DNA from: Pelosinus baikalensis
GTDB lineage: Bacteria; Bacillota; Negativicutes; DSM-13327
Assembly (NCBI RefSeq): GCF_020819555.1
Contig: NZ_JAJHJB010000016.1
Location: 1-64,000, forward strand
Direction: 5' to 3'
DNA length: 64,000 nucleotides
A program made the translations under genes and the position numbers. Below, one piece after another: positions 42,310 to 50,848 of this stretch. The notes under the pieces are model-generated. The model made no database searches, was not told the DNA's origin, and worked only from the letters and a program-made list of their open reading frames with translations. Every line of letters begins with the position of its first letter. The first letter of the stretch is position 1.

Positions 42310-43095
42310 ATGGAAATTCTTGTTTGTATTAAGCAAGTTCCTGATACTGCCGAAGTAAAAATCGACCCAGTAACCAATACGTTGATCCGACAAGGAGTAC
42401 CCAGTATTGTAAATCCTTTTGATAAAAATGCCTTGGAGGCTGCCCTGCAATTAAAAGATAAGCATGGCGGTAAGGTTACAGTGATTTCTATGGGACCGCC
42501 TCAGGCGAAAGAGGCATTGAAGGAATGTTTGGCCATGGGTGCTGATAAAGCCATATTAGTCAGTGATCGGGCTTTTGGTGGATCGGATACATTAGCTACC
42601 AGCTATACCTTGGCGGCAACCATCCGTAAGATTGGTACCTATGACCTGATATTCTGTGGCAAGCAAGCCATTGATGGGGATACCGCCCAAGTTGGACCAG
42701 AGATTGCAGAACATTTGGGGATTGCACAGATCACCTATGTAGCTAAAATTGAAGTGAATGGTGATACGGTTTCCGTAGAGCGTGAGTATGAGGAAGGCTA
42801 TGGCATCATCGAAGGAAAATTACCTTTGCTGATATCAGTGGTAAAATCTATTAATGAACCTAGATATTCTACGATTAAAGGAACAATGAAAGCCAATCGG
42901 GCCGAAATCCCTGTATGGACCATGGCAGACCTTGATGTAGATGAGTAAAGGCTTGGTTTAAAGGGATCGCCCACTCAAGTCCGCAGAATTTTTACACCTC
43001 CCCAGCGTACGGAAGGCGTGATCATTCAAAAAGATACAGCATGGGAATCTGTTGCTGTATTGATTCAAAAACTATCGGATGCTAAAATTATATAA
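42310..43095 (+). pseudogene. etfB: second etfB copy, interrupted by an in-frame stop
   Basis: From ATG 42310 (AGGAGG at 42297-42302) the frame matches EtfB through GKQAIDGDTAQVGPEIAEHLG to WTMADLDVDE, then meets TAA at 42946-42948 (codon 213). The same frame continues at once with RLGLKGSPTQVRRIFTPPQR and ends AKII at TAA 43093-43095, exactly where the intact copy ends. Aligned to the intact copy the stop replaces an acidic residue, so one base change (for example GAA to TAA) explains it. The lost 48-residue arm embraces EtfA and should be needed for stability. A sequencing error or read-through remain possible. Confidence 0.85.
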
Positions 43096-43113
43096 AAGAA
43101 GGGTGACAGGACA

Positions 43114-44310
43114 ATGGCTATAAAAGTAAACCAAGAAGAATGTATTGCCTGTGGTGCTTGTTTATCTGTATGCCCCTTTGGTGCCATTGTAATGCAGGAT
43201 GAAAAAGCGTACATAACGGAGGCGTGCACTGCTTGCGGTGCTTGTGTTGATACTTGTCCAGTAGAGGCAATCCTTCGTGAAGAAGAAGATAAAGTTGTGG
43301 CTATGGATAAAAGCCAATATAAAGATGTTTGGGTATATTTGGAAGTTAGTGAAGAAAAACTGCGCAATGTTGGTCTGGAACTACTTGGTGAAGGGCGTAA
43401 ATTGGCAGATGGTATGGGACAAAGCTTAGCGAGTGTTCTGATTGGACATAACGTTGAAGGGTTAGCGCAAGAAGCTTTTGCAGCAGGTTCTGATAAAGTG
43501 TATTTGGTAGATGCTGCTGAATTAGCCCAATATAATACGGATAGTTACACTGCGACCTTATTTGATTTAATCAGCAATTATAAGCCATCTGTTATTCTCA
43601 TGGGTGCGACGAATGATGGTCGGGATTTTGGAGCACGTGTTGCATGCCGTGTGGGAACTGGACTAACGGCAGATTGTACTGGTCTTGGTATTGATGAGGC
43701 TACTGGATTCGTTTCCTGGACTAGACCAGCATTTGGCGGTAATATCATGGCGACAATTATCTGTCCGGAACATCGTCCTCAGATGGGCACTGTTCGCCCT
43801 TCCGTATTTAAGAAGCCAGTGTTAGATTATAGTAAGAAAGGCGAACTGATTCGCGTAGCTAGTAAAATAAAGCAAGAAGATATGCGGACGAAGCTTATCG
43901 ATATGATTCACGTTTGTACCGTATCCTGCAATTTGGAAGAAGCTGAAATTATCGTATCTGGTGGGCGAGGTATGTGTAAACCTGAAAATTTCTCACTCGT
44001 GGAAGATTTGGCCAATGTTCTTGGCGCTTCCGTAGGGGCATCCCGTGCTACAGTAGATGCGGGATGGAAGCCGGCATTGCATCAAGTGGGGCAGACGGGA
44101 AAAACCGTAGGACCGAAGATTTATTTTGCCTGTGGTATATCCGGGGCCATTCAGCATTTGGCAGGTATGTCATCATCTGATCTTGTCATTGCGATTAATA
44201 AAGATCCTGATGCACCAATCTTTAAAATGGCTGACTATGGTATCGTCGGCGATGTATTAGAAGTACTGCCGATATTAACTGAGGAATTTAAAAAAATAAA
44301 GAGCGCTTGA
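43114..44310 (+). CDS. etfA: EtfA with N-terminal ferredoxin domain, second copy
   Basis: The 398-residue protein repeats the architecture of the 21248 gene: two [4Fe-4S] motifs (CIACGACLSVCPFGAIV and CTACGACVDTCPVEAI), then the EtfA domains with VSGGRGMCKPENFSLVEDLA, VGQTGKTVGPKIYFACGISGAIQH and VIAINKDPDAPIFKMADYGIVGD. The frame is intact even though its partner etfB2 just upstream carries a stop. It could pair with the first EtfB. Confidence 0.9.
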   Translation: MAIKVNQEECIACGACLSVCPFGAIVMQDEKAYITEACTACGACVDTCPVEAILREEEDKVVAMDKSQYKDVWVYLEVSEEKLRNVGLELLGEGRKLADGMGQSLASVLIGHNVEGLAQEAFAAGSDKVYLVDAAELAQYNTDSYTATLFDLISNYKPSVILMGATNDGRDFGARVACRVGTGLTADCTGLGIDEATGFVSWTRPAFGGNIMATIICPEHRPQMGTVRPSVFKKPVLDYSKKGELIRVASKIKQEDMRTKLIDMIHVCTVSCNLEEAEIIVSGGRGMCKPENFSLVEDLANVLGASVGASRATVDAGWKPALHQVGQTGKTVGPKIYFACGISGAIQHLAGMSSSDLVIAINKDPDAPIFKMADYGIVGDVLEVLPILTEEFKKIKSA

Positions 44311-44371
44311 TTTGAATGCAATTTTAAGTGAAAAATCAATGTTTCTAAAAAAATAAGGAGAGGTGTTCGTT

Positions 44372-45155
44372 ATGGGAGAGTATACAAATTTATTAGTAGA
44401 GATTGATAGTGATGGTATTGGTACAGTCACCATTAATCGCCCAAAGGCTTTAAATGCGTTAAATGCTGCAACTGTACATGAACTGGATCAACTGTTTGAT
44501 GAACTAGCTGCTAATGATGCTGTAAAAGTGGTCATCGTTACTGGCAGTGGCGAAAAGTCTTTTGTTGCCGGGGCGGATATACTTGAAATATAAGACTGCT
44601 GTAGAGGGCCGACAATGGGGGCAATTGGCACAAGGCGTATTTAATAAAATTGAGAATCTTCCCAAACCTGTTATTGCGGCAGTTAATGGCTATGCCTTGG
44701 GTGGAGGTTGTGAACTTGCCATGGCTTGCGATATTCGCATTGCTTCGGAAAAAGCCAAGTTTGGTCAGCCAGAAGTGTCTTTAGGCATACCACCAGGATT
44801 CGGCGGAACCCAGCGGTTGTCACGTCTAGTGGGCAAAGGCAGAGCGAAGGAATTATTGTTTACTGGTGATATGATTGATGCTGCTGAAGCCTACCGAATT
44901 GGTCTGGCAAATCAGGTGGCAGCTCCCGAAGAACTAATTGGAAAAGCAAAAGCAATGGCTCAGAAAATAATATCAAGAGCACCAATTGCCGTACAAGTTT
45001 GTAAAACAGCAGTCAATAGAGGTCTTGATGTGGATCTGACTTCAGGAATCGCCTATGAAGCAGAAGTTTTCGGTCTTTGTTTTGCGACACAGGATCAAAA
45101 AGAGGGCATGACTGCTTTCATTGAAAAACGCAAAGCAAACTTTATTGGGAAGTAA
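44372..45155 (+). pseudogene. crt: second crotonase copy, frameshifted
   Basis: From ATG 44372 (AAGGAGAGG in front) the protein reads as crotonase through VTGSGEKSFVAGADILEI and hits TAA at 44591-44593. The homologous sequence resumes in another frame with KTAVEGRQWGQLAQGVFNKI and runs to the normal end at 45155, including the Glu-bearing GGGCELAMACDIRIASEKAKFGQPEV. Compared with the intact copy the junction is 5 bases shorter, so a net 5-base loss broke the frame. The first part alone (about 73 residues) cannot form the active site. Confidence 0.85.
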
Positions 45156-45180
45156 AATACTGGTGTAATGGGTGTAATAA

Positions 45181-45221
45181 AAATAAGGTGATAGAGGCAT
45201 TGTGCTTCTATCACCTTATTT
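45181..45221. terminator. bidirectional terminator between crt2 and the MarR gene
   Basis: AAATAAGGTGATAGAGGCA (45181-45199) pairs with TGCTTCTATCACCTTATTT (45203-45221) with one wobble, A-rich before and T-rich after, suiting both converging genes. Confidence 0.75.
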
Positions 45222-45232
45222 ACCATATCATA

Positions 45233-45706
45233 TTAGCTGTTGAAATTGATAAGAATGCGTTGCAAAATGCTGCGAAACATAAAGATTTCTGCTTCACTAG
45301 AGCCTTCTAACATTTTACTTTCAATCTGTTTCATTAATTGCAATATTGTTGATTTATGGCTTTTCGCTTTCTCTGTTAAAATAATTTGGTAAGAGCGCCG
45401 ATCGTTGGGAGTATCAATTCGCATCACAAAGCCTGCCTTTTCTAAACGATCAATCAGACCAGTAAGTGTTGAATTGTCTAACAAAACATTCTTGCTGAGT
45501 TCTGATATGGAGATATTGTCCTTCGTGAACAGGGAATAAAGCACGACTAGTTGTCCTGGTGAGATTTCTAAACCCGATTGATCCAACATTTTCTTTGTAT
45601 AGGAAAAATGTTTTTGTTCTGATTTCGCTAAAAGAATACACATACTATCAAGGATCTGGAGCAATATCGTATTCACCTCTGAATCATTCTTATAATTGGT
45701 ATGCAA
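45233..45706 (-). CDS. MarR family regulator
   Basis: The 157-residue protein has the MarR winged helix: LEISPGQLVVLYSLFTKDNISISELSKNVLLDNSTLTGLIDRLEKAGFVMRIDTPNDRRSYQIILTEKAK at about residues 46-115, with the wing Asp-Arg-Arg intact. Long N- and C-terminal helices provide the dimer interface. It is convergent with the decaying acyl-CoA cluster and may once have controlled it; this is inference. No operator was identified. The start has only a weak ribosome binding site. Confidence 0.85.
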   Translation of the reverse strand: MHTNYKNDSEVNTILLQILDSMCILLAKSEQKHFSYTKKMLDQSGLEISPGQLVVLYSLFTKDNISISELSKNVLLDNSTLTGLIDRLEKAGFVMRIDTPNDRRSYQIILTEKAKSHKSTILQLMKQIESKMLEGSSEAEIFMFRSILQRILINFNS

Positions 45707-45806
45707 ATTTTATGTATATCAACTATTCTATACGGTTTTTAAGTATTGTCAATAAAGAAGATTGCAGTTTAGGTGGGAGATACTCCAGGAATCAATTTAC
45801 TATAGG

Positions 45807-45852
45807 GCAAAGAAACTAGACCATGTCTTAAAAGATGGTCTAGTTTCTTTGC
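45807..45852 (-). terminator. terminator of the orphan response regulator gene
   Basis: Perfect 18-bp arms GCAAAGAAACTAGACCAT (45807-45824) and ATGGTCTAGTTTCTTTGC (45835-45852) follow the minus-strand gene that ends at 45885. Confidence 0.65.
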
Positions 45853-45884
45853 TTTTGTTGAAGTAGTGTATTGCTACCAAAAGA

Positions 45885-46556
45885 TCATATACAAGTATCC
45901 TCTTGTAGAAAATATCCGACCCCTCGCACTGTTTTAATATTAGATGAGTTCAATTTCTTACGTAGATAATGAATATAAAGGTCGATATTGGCAATATTGG
46001 TTTCAGAGTTGTAGCTCCAAACCTTTTCCATAATTCGTTCCTTGGTAATAACTTGACCAAAATTGCGCATCAGCATTTCTAAAAGTAATGATTCCTTCAT
46101 GGTGAGATGGATGGACTGGTTGCCTTTTATTACCTTGCCTTTTAACGGATGAAGGGTAAGACCTGCGGCACAAATATTATCTCCAACAAAATCCTTATTC
46201 TTTCTTCGACTCAAGGCACGCAGCCTGGCCAGCAATTCTCCTGTGAAAAATGGTTTTGCCAGACAATCGTCAGCACCAGCATCTAATGCTTCAATTCGAT
46301 ACTTTGGCATACTTCTTTCAATGAGAAAAAGGACCGGAGTATTAATTCTTAGACTACGGATTTTCTTTAAAAAGGAGATGCTGTTACTGCATGGAAAAGA
46401 GCGGCACAGGAGGATAATATCATGGACTTGTGTTGTGGCCATTTCCACCCCTGTTTCTTCATCTCCTGCAGTATCAACTGCATAACCATGCTTTTTTAAG
46501 AGCAGGGACATTGTTCCATTGCTTTTTGATTCTTCTTCCATTAGTAAAATTTTCAT
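45885..46556 (-). CDS. OmpR-family regulator with degenerate receiver
   Basis: The 223-residue protein has a receiver domain (1-115) and a winged-helix trans_reg_C domain (about 125-220: LHPLKGKVIKGNQSIHLTMKESLLLEMLMRNFGQVITKERIMEKVW). The receiver lacks the phosphoacceptor: the usual 'DxxxxLDxxLP' reads HDIILLCRSFPCSN with Cys51 in place of Asp, and the conserved Thr/Ser is Ile79. Lys101 (LAKPF) is retained. It therefore should not be activated by phosphorylation, and no histidine kinase gene is adjacent. It may be constitutive or controlled by dimerisation or redox through Cys. The Spy-like gene is divergent to it. Confidence 0.85.
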   Translation of the reverse strand: MKILLMEEESKSNGTMSLLLKKHGYAVDTAGDEETGVEMATTQVHDIILLCRSFPCSNSISFLKKIRSLRINTPVLFLIERSMPKYRIEALDAGADDCLAKPFFTGELLARLRALSRRKNKDFVGDNICAAGLTLHPLKGKVIKGNQSIHLTMKESLLLEMLMRNFGQVITKERIMEKVWSYNSETNIANIDLYIHYLRKKLNSSNIKTVRGVGYFLQEDTCI

Positions 46557-46830
46557 TGCTTACCCTCTTATGGTAACTTCCTTGTCTAAATTAGCCTTCC
46601 TTGGATTATTTTTCTATTTTAAAAAAAGAATGTTTGAATTGGATTTGATATTTCCATAAAAAATGAGATTATTCGACATTAAGTGGATTATTATTCCTAT
46701 AATAGCAATTAAATTGTAAAAAAAAGCAAATTTTGATAAATATATATACTTTCAATGAAAAAAAAAAGACAGATACGATAAAATCAATATTATTAGTACG
46801 TCTAAACTTGTCCCATGTAAGAAGGAGACG
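46557..46830. other. AT-rich divergent intergenic region
   Basis: This stretch separates the regulator gene and the Spy-like gene. It holds no coding frame I can support and no clear sigma-A or sigma-54 promoter; it should nevertheless contain both promoters. Confidence 0.35.
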
Positions 46831-46893
46831 ATGAAGGCATCATATGACAAGAAGAAAATGGATGAAGGAGTGCAGGATGTTGCATATAGCTAA
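46831..46893 (+). CDS. possible 20-residue leader ORF overlapping the Spy-like gene
   Basis: MKASYDKKKMDEGVQDVAYS is encoded from ATG 46831 to TAA, out of frame with and overlapping the start of the Spy-like gene. GAAGGAG lies 6-9 bases before its ATG, the best ribosome binding site in the region. It may couple or tune translation of the main gene. Could be coincidental. Confidence 0.3.
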   Translation: MKASYDKKKMDEGVQDVAYS

Positions 46894-47503
46894 GACATTT
46901 ATATGTTGTATTATGTTTTTTGAAATTATATTTGGCTTTGGGATTTGTTCCGCTCAAATTGGTGTATCGGATATGTATCAGGAAGCGCTATGGATAAACC
47001 TGAACCTTTCCAAAGAGCAAAGAGATCAAATTGATGGAATTATTCTAGAGGCAGACAGGCAGATGAGAGCTGTACGAGGCAGACAAAAAATGGTTGATGA
47101 TCTATATAAATTTGATGATTTATACAACTATGCGGATTCCTTAAGCCAAATGAAAGAGATTCGCATGGATGCAGGCAGTAAAATTACACAAGTGCTGCCT
47201 TTAAAAGACCGAGAAATTTTTGAAAGTCAATTGGAGGAAAGCCAACAGCTTACAGAGCGATATACGATGATGATGTTACAATTGGATCTTACGGAAAATC
47301 AGCAAACTGATATTGTTACGTCATTGATAAAATCCCAGCAGCGAGTATGGTCTGTTGTTTCTGATACCTCTCTCTCATGGGAACAGAGAAGGCAAAAATT
47401 AAAACGCGTAAATGCGATAAATCTTATAACTGGTAAATTAACAACGACTCAGCGATCAGCTTGGAAAAAATGGAATCAATCACTTAATTTATTGAATTTA
47501 TAA
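46877..47503 (+). CDS. Spy/CpxP-like periplasmic protein
   Basis: The 208-residue protein starts with a signal peptide (MLHIAKTFICCIMFFEIIFGFGICSAQIG, cleavage probably after CSA) and then is helical with LTxxQ-type repeats: NLSKEQRDQIDGII, DLTENQQTDIV and KLTTTQRSAWKKW. These are the mark of Spy/CpxP periplasmic chaperones or metal/envelope stress proteins. AAGGAG at 46865-46870 is 6 bases before ATG 46877; starts further up (46844) would add basic residues. A separate 20-codon frame at 46831-46893 with its own GAAGGAG overlaps the start. The divergent orphan regulator may control it. Confidence 0.7.
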   Translation: MLHIAKTFICCIMFFEIIFGFGICSAQIGVSDMYQEALWINLNLSKEQRDQIDGIILEADRQMRAVRGRQKMVDDLYKFDDLYNYADSLSQMKEIRMDAGSKITQVLPLKDREIFESQLEESQQLTERYTMMMLQLDLTENQQTDIVTSLIKSQQRVWSVVSDTSLSWEQRRQKLKRVNAINLITGKLTTTQRSAWKKWNQSLNLLNL

Positions 47504-47567
47504 CATATAGTATAGATGGCTCAGATTTTTCATTGGTCCATTATCTTGATAAGGCGGTGCATTGAGT

Positions 47568-48392
47568 GTGATACAAAATCAAGCTAAAATACTGATTTTA
47601 AATAAGATACATGAAACGGCAGTAATTTCTCCGAATGCTAAACTTGGCAAAGACGTTGAGATTGGACCTTGTGCGATCATTGGAAATCATGTAACTATAG
47701 GAGATGACACTAAAGTTGGAGCAAATGCAGTGATTGATGGCTGGACAAGCATTGGCAGAAATTGCAGGATTCATGCAGGTGCATCCATTGGATCGGATCC
47801 ACAGGATAAAAAATTCATTGATGAAAAAGGTTATGTGAGGATTGGAGATCATACGCATATTAGAGAGTTTGTAACCATTAACAGAGGGATCGGCAAGGGG
47901 AGAAAAACACAAATCGGCTCGAATTGTTTACTATTAGCATATAGTCATGTAGCTCATAATTGTGTGATTGGTAACCATGTAGTGATGTCCAATGCTGTTA
48001 ATCTAGCTGGTCATGTAGTGGTGGAAGATCGAGTTACTATTGGCGGTTTCGCGGGAATTCATCGGTTTGTAAAAATAGGACGAAATGCTATGATTGGTGG
48101 TTTTTCTAAAGTGGTACAAGATGTACCACCTTATATCATGGTGGATGGAAATCTCGCACAGATAGCGGGCCTTAATAAAATTGGAATGGTTCGCGGGGGC
48201 GTTGAGGAAGATACCCGTAAAGTAATGAAGCGTGCTTATAAATTGCTATATTATTCGGGACTTAGTATAGAACAAGCATTAGAGGCAATGGAGCAGGAAC
48301 TGCCTAAATCGGAGGAATTGGAATCCTTCATAACATTTTTACGTAATTCGAAAAGTGGAATCTGCCAAAAGGTGTCCAGACACAAGCGCTAA
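47568..48392 (+). CDS. lpxA: UDP-N-acetylglucosamine acyltransferase (lipid A synthesis)
   Basis: The protein (about 274 residues) is built of left-handed beta-helix hexapeptide repeats: AVISPNAKLGKDVEIGPCAIIGNHVTIGDDTKVGANAVI and onward. The LpxA features are present: REFVTINRGIGKG, the catalytic His in YSHVAHNCVIGNHVVMSNAVNLAGHV, and GGFSKVVQDVPPYIMVDGNLAQIAGLN, followed by the C-terminal helices. It transfers a hydroxyacyl chain from ACP to UDP-GlcNAc, the first step of lipid A. Start is uncertain: AAGGCGG at 47551-47557 suits GTG 47568, with TTG 47562 as alternative; the N-terminus is some 15 residues longer than usual. It is not next to lpxD, fabZ or lpxB. Confidence 0.9.
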   Translation: MIQNQAKILILNKIHETAVISPNAKLGKDVEIGPCAIIGNHVTIGDDTKVGANAVIDGWTSIGRNCRIHAGASIGSDPQDKKFIDEKGYVRIGDHTHIREFVTINRGIGKGRKTQIGSNCLLLAYSHVAHNCVIGNHVVMSNAVNLAGHVVVEDRVTIGGFAGIHRFVKIGRNAMIGGFSKVVQDVPPYIMVDGNLAQIAGLNKIGMVRGGVEEDTRKVMKRAYKLLYYSGLSIEQALEAMEQELPKSEELESFITFLRNSKSGICQKVSRHKR

Positions 48393-48484
48393 GAAAGCAT
48401 GGGTGCTCAAAGCATTATCAGTAATTCGCTGTATAAGGAATTAATCCTTCACACAAACCTATACATTCAATGGATGAGCAATAA

Positions 48485-48527
48485 AAAAATCAGATCGACC
48501 CTAGTAGGGAATCGATCTGATTTTTAC
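48485..48527. terminator. bidirectional terminator between lpxA and the nitroreductase gene
   Basis: AAAAATCAGATCGA (48485-48498) and TCGATCTGATTTTT (48512-48525) form a perfect 14-bp stem, with inner ACCCTAGTAGGGA pairing too. Confidence 0.75.
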
Positions 48528-48532
48528 TTTTT

Positions 48533-49132
48533 TTATTTAAACACTTTAATGCGTTCGTCTAATGGTTTAAACTCTTTCTCACCAGGATCTGCAGTTGGTT
48601 TTCCAAAAGGAAGCTGTGCAATCAATTTCCATGTTATTGGAACATTCCACTTTTGAATGACTTGTTCTTCGATCAGAGCACCATAATGCTGCAGGGAAGC
48701 ACCGAGTCCTTCTGCTTCTAATCCAGTCCACACAACCAATTGTACCATGCCGGAAGCATGATGTGACCAAATAGGGAAGTTGTCTTTATAAAGAGCAAAT
48801 TGAGTTTGGAGATCTTTAATTACAGTTTCATCTTCGAAAAATAAAACAGTGCCATATCCACTTTTAAAAGAATTTATCTTTTCTTCCGTAGGAGCAAATG
48901 CATTTTCCGGAACAATCTTTCTAAGAGCTTCTTTGGTGATATCCCACAATATATCGTGTTGCTCTCCTAATAATAGGAGTATTCTAGCACTTTGTGAATT
49001 AAATGCAGATGGAGTATGCTTTACAGCAGCTTCAATGATTTCTTGTATCTTTTCATAGGATACAATTTCTTCTTTACTAATACTATAAATCGAACGTCTT
49101 GCTTTTAAAGCGGCATAAAAATCTTTGGACAT
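48533..49132 (-). CDS. nitroreductase family protein (Frm2/YdgI-like)
   Basis: The 199-residue FMN protein has the nitroreductase start FYAALKARRSIYSISKEEIVSYEKIQEIIEAAVKHTPSAFNSQSARILLL and the flavin-contacting WTGLEAEGLGASLQHYG in the C-terminal half. The 'SAFNSQSARILLLLG' form points to the Frm2/HBN1-like subgroup. It likely reduces nitroaromatics or quinones with NAD(P)H; the physiological substrate is unknown. A GTG three codons upstream lies within the GAGGTG ribosome binding site, so ATG 49132 is chosen. Confidence 0.85.
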   Translation of the reverse strand: MSKDFYAALKARRSIYSISKEEIVSYEKIQEIIEAAVKHTPSAFNSQSARILLLLGEQHDILWDITKEALRKIVPENAFAPTEEKINSFKSGYGTVLFFEDETVIKDLQTQFALYKDNFPIWSHHASGMVQLVVWTGLEAEGLGASLQHYGALIEEQVIQKWNVPITWKLIAQLPFGKPTADPGEKEFKPLDERIKVFK

Positions 49133-49295
49133 GATTGACACCTCATCTTTACATTTTGATTTTTTATATTTCCAAGCAGGTTTGTATAGAAAGCTGCCTA
49201 AAATAATTGTTTGATGCTTCTTATATTATTAGTCAAGTTTTTTTCGAAAAAGATACGGCTTATGCCATTTTTACCAAAGATTTCATGATTTTTCT

Positions 49296-50042
49296 TTAAT
49301 TCGCTAGCAATTTTAGAATTTTAGCTTTATTTAATATTTCATGAGTTATAAATTTACCATTAAAAAAAACACTATAACTTGTTATTGGGCAAGTATGATC
49401 TTGGGCTTCTTCTTTTGTGGTAATTTGATGAACTCGAATGGGTACCGGAGAATCCTTAGAAAATAAAAGAGCTTCTTGAGCGTAATTCACAGAAAAAGGG
49501 CATTGGGCTGTATAATAGATGTCTAAACCAGGGCCCAAGTCAACTCTCAGGGTTTTGGCATTGTCACGAAAATAGGGTATAGGAGATGTCGAATGAAACC
49601 TTTTTGCCAATAACTCAAAGTAGGGAGGTGCTGTATCACATACTTCAAAACCACTTTTTAATAAGAATTTTTTATCGGATAAATAGGGTTTTTTCTTATT
49701 ACTAGAAATGACGGCAATGCCATGCATGCTTTTAGCATCTTTTTCACATTCTTCTAATAGTTTTTTCCCCCAGCCTTGTCCCTTAAATCTGCCAGCCACC
49801 CAGTGGCAATTAATGATCATATAGCCAGGGGCATGAATGGGAACCCAGGCATTTTCGGCGGGAAGATACTCAATAAATACTTTACCTCGCTCATTGAGGC
49901 GCTTGAACTTTAAACCTTCCAAAAACTGATTGCTGAGCCATTCCTTTTTAAGACGTACACCGGATTCTGATTGTTTATCAGATAGGCAGCAGCATATATG
50001 CTCTTTATGAATGGTATCATTCGTTATATCTATGATCTTCAT
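49296..50042 (-). CDS. GNAT acetyltransferase with YoaP-type C-terminal domain
   Basis: The 248-residue protein has an N-terminal GNAT fold (about 1-150) with the acetyl-CoA loop HWVAGRFKGQGWGKKLLEECEKDAKSMHGIAVISS, where QGWGKK replaces the usual Q/RxxGxG/A. The C-terminal segment (LDIYYTAQCPFSVNYAQEALLFSKD ... GKFITHEILNKAKILKLL) matches the YoaP-like extension, which resembles a thioredoxin-like piece with a single Cys (QCPF). Substrate unknown. A ribosome binding site (GGGAG) precedes the ATG on its strand. Confidence 0.78.
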   Translation of the reverse strand: MKIIDITNDTIHKEHICCCLSDKQSESGVRLKKEWLSNQFLEGLKFKRLNERGKVFIEYLPAENAWVPIHAPGYMIINCHWVAGRFKGQGWGKKLLEECEKDAKSMHGIAVISSNKKKPYLSDKKFLLKSGFEVCDTAPPYFELLAKRFHSTSPIPYFRDNAKTLRVDLGPGLDIYYTAQCPFSVNYAQEALLFSKDSPVPIRVHQITTKEEAQDHTCPITSYSVFFNGKFITHEILNKAKILKLLAN

Positions 50043-50132
50043 AATAATACTCCCAAATTAAAATCCTTATTTAATATATTAACCATCGTACTTGAAAAAC
50101 CTTTACCATGTGGGGTAAAGTTGAAAAATAAA

Positions 50133-50663
50133 CTATTTCATCTCAGCTGTATGAAAATCGAATACAAATAATATGATTGCTGCTAGCAAGAATGTGATAG
50201 ACCAGGCCAAGAAGGGTTTTGAATGATGGATTTTTACAAAAGAAAAAAGAGCAACATCAAACAAGGTTGATATACGCCACGACCAGCCATTTTGATAGGA
50301 GATTCCTCCTAATGTGTAATCGATCAATTCAATGGTACTAAAAATGAAAATCCATAAGGCAAAGTAAGCATATTGAAGCAGCCTTTCAGATGAAGGAAAA
50401 CGGGATAAGAAAATAAATACCGTAGCCGGTAGAGCAATATAAGAGTTAAGTAATTCAACGACAGTAGATGTTGTTACAAAAAAGTCTGGACCAAACCCCC
50501 ATAAAACATGATGATAGGTCAATAGGGAGGAGCTTAAATTCACAACCATGACAAAAAGCATAGTCGGATAATAGTTCTGGAGATTTTTCCAATCTCCAAA
50601 GCGATAAACACCGATGATAAAAGCACATACTAATAAAAGCCTGAAAATAAACAACTCTATCAT
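50133..50663 (-). CDS. CBO0543-like integral membrane protein
   Basis: The 176-residue protein has about five membrane segments (FRLLLVCAFIIGVYRFG, YYPTMLFVMVVNLSSSLLTY, LNSYIALPATVFIFLSRF, YAYFALWIFIFSTIELIDYTLG and a C-terminal LAWSITFLLAAIILFVF). It resembles small Clostridia/Bacilli membrane proteins annotated as CBO0543 family. Function unknown. It is divergent from a second protein of the same kind at 50849. AGGTGG precedes its ATG. Confidence 0.6.
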   Translation of the reverse strand: MIELFIFRLLLVCAFIIGVYRFGDWKNLQNYYPTMLFVMVVNLSSSLLTYHHVLWGFGPDFFVTTSTVVELLNSYIALPATVFIFLSRFPSSERLLQYAYFALWIFIFSTIELIDYTLGGISYQNGWSWRISTLFDVALFSFVKIHHSKPFLAWSITFLLAAIILFVFDFHTAEMK

Positions 50664-50848
50664 TTAGCATCCACCTTATTATATTACTTATATAATAGTG
50701 TATGTAACTCCTGCATGTACTAATTCTTAATGCATTAAGAAAAAATAATGAATCCCAGAGGGGGAAGGAGAGTTGAAGGATAAATTAAGGTAAATTGTAT
50801 AAAATAATAATCTTAAAGACTCTATGAACAGTGAGGGATACGAAAAAA

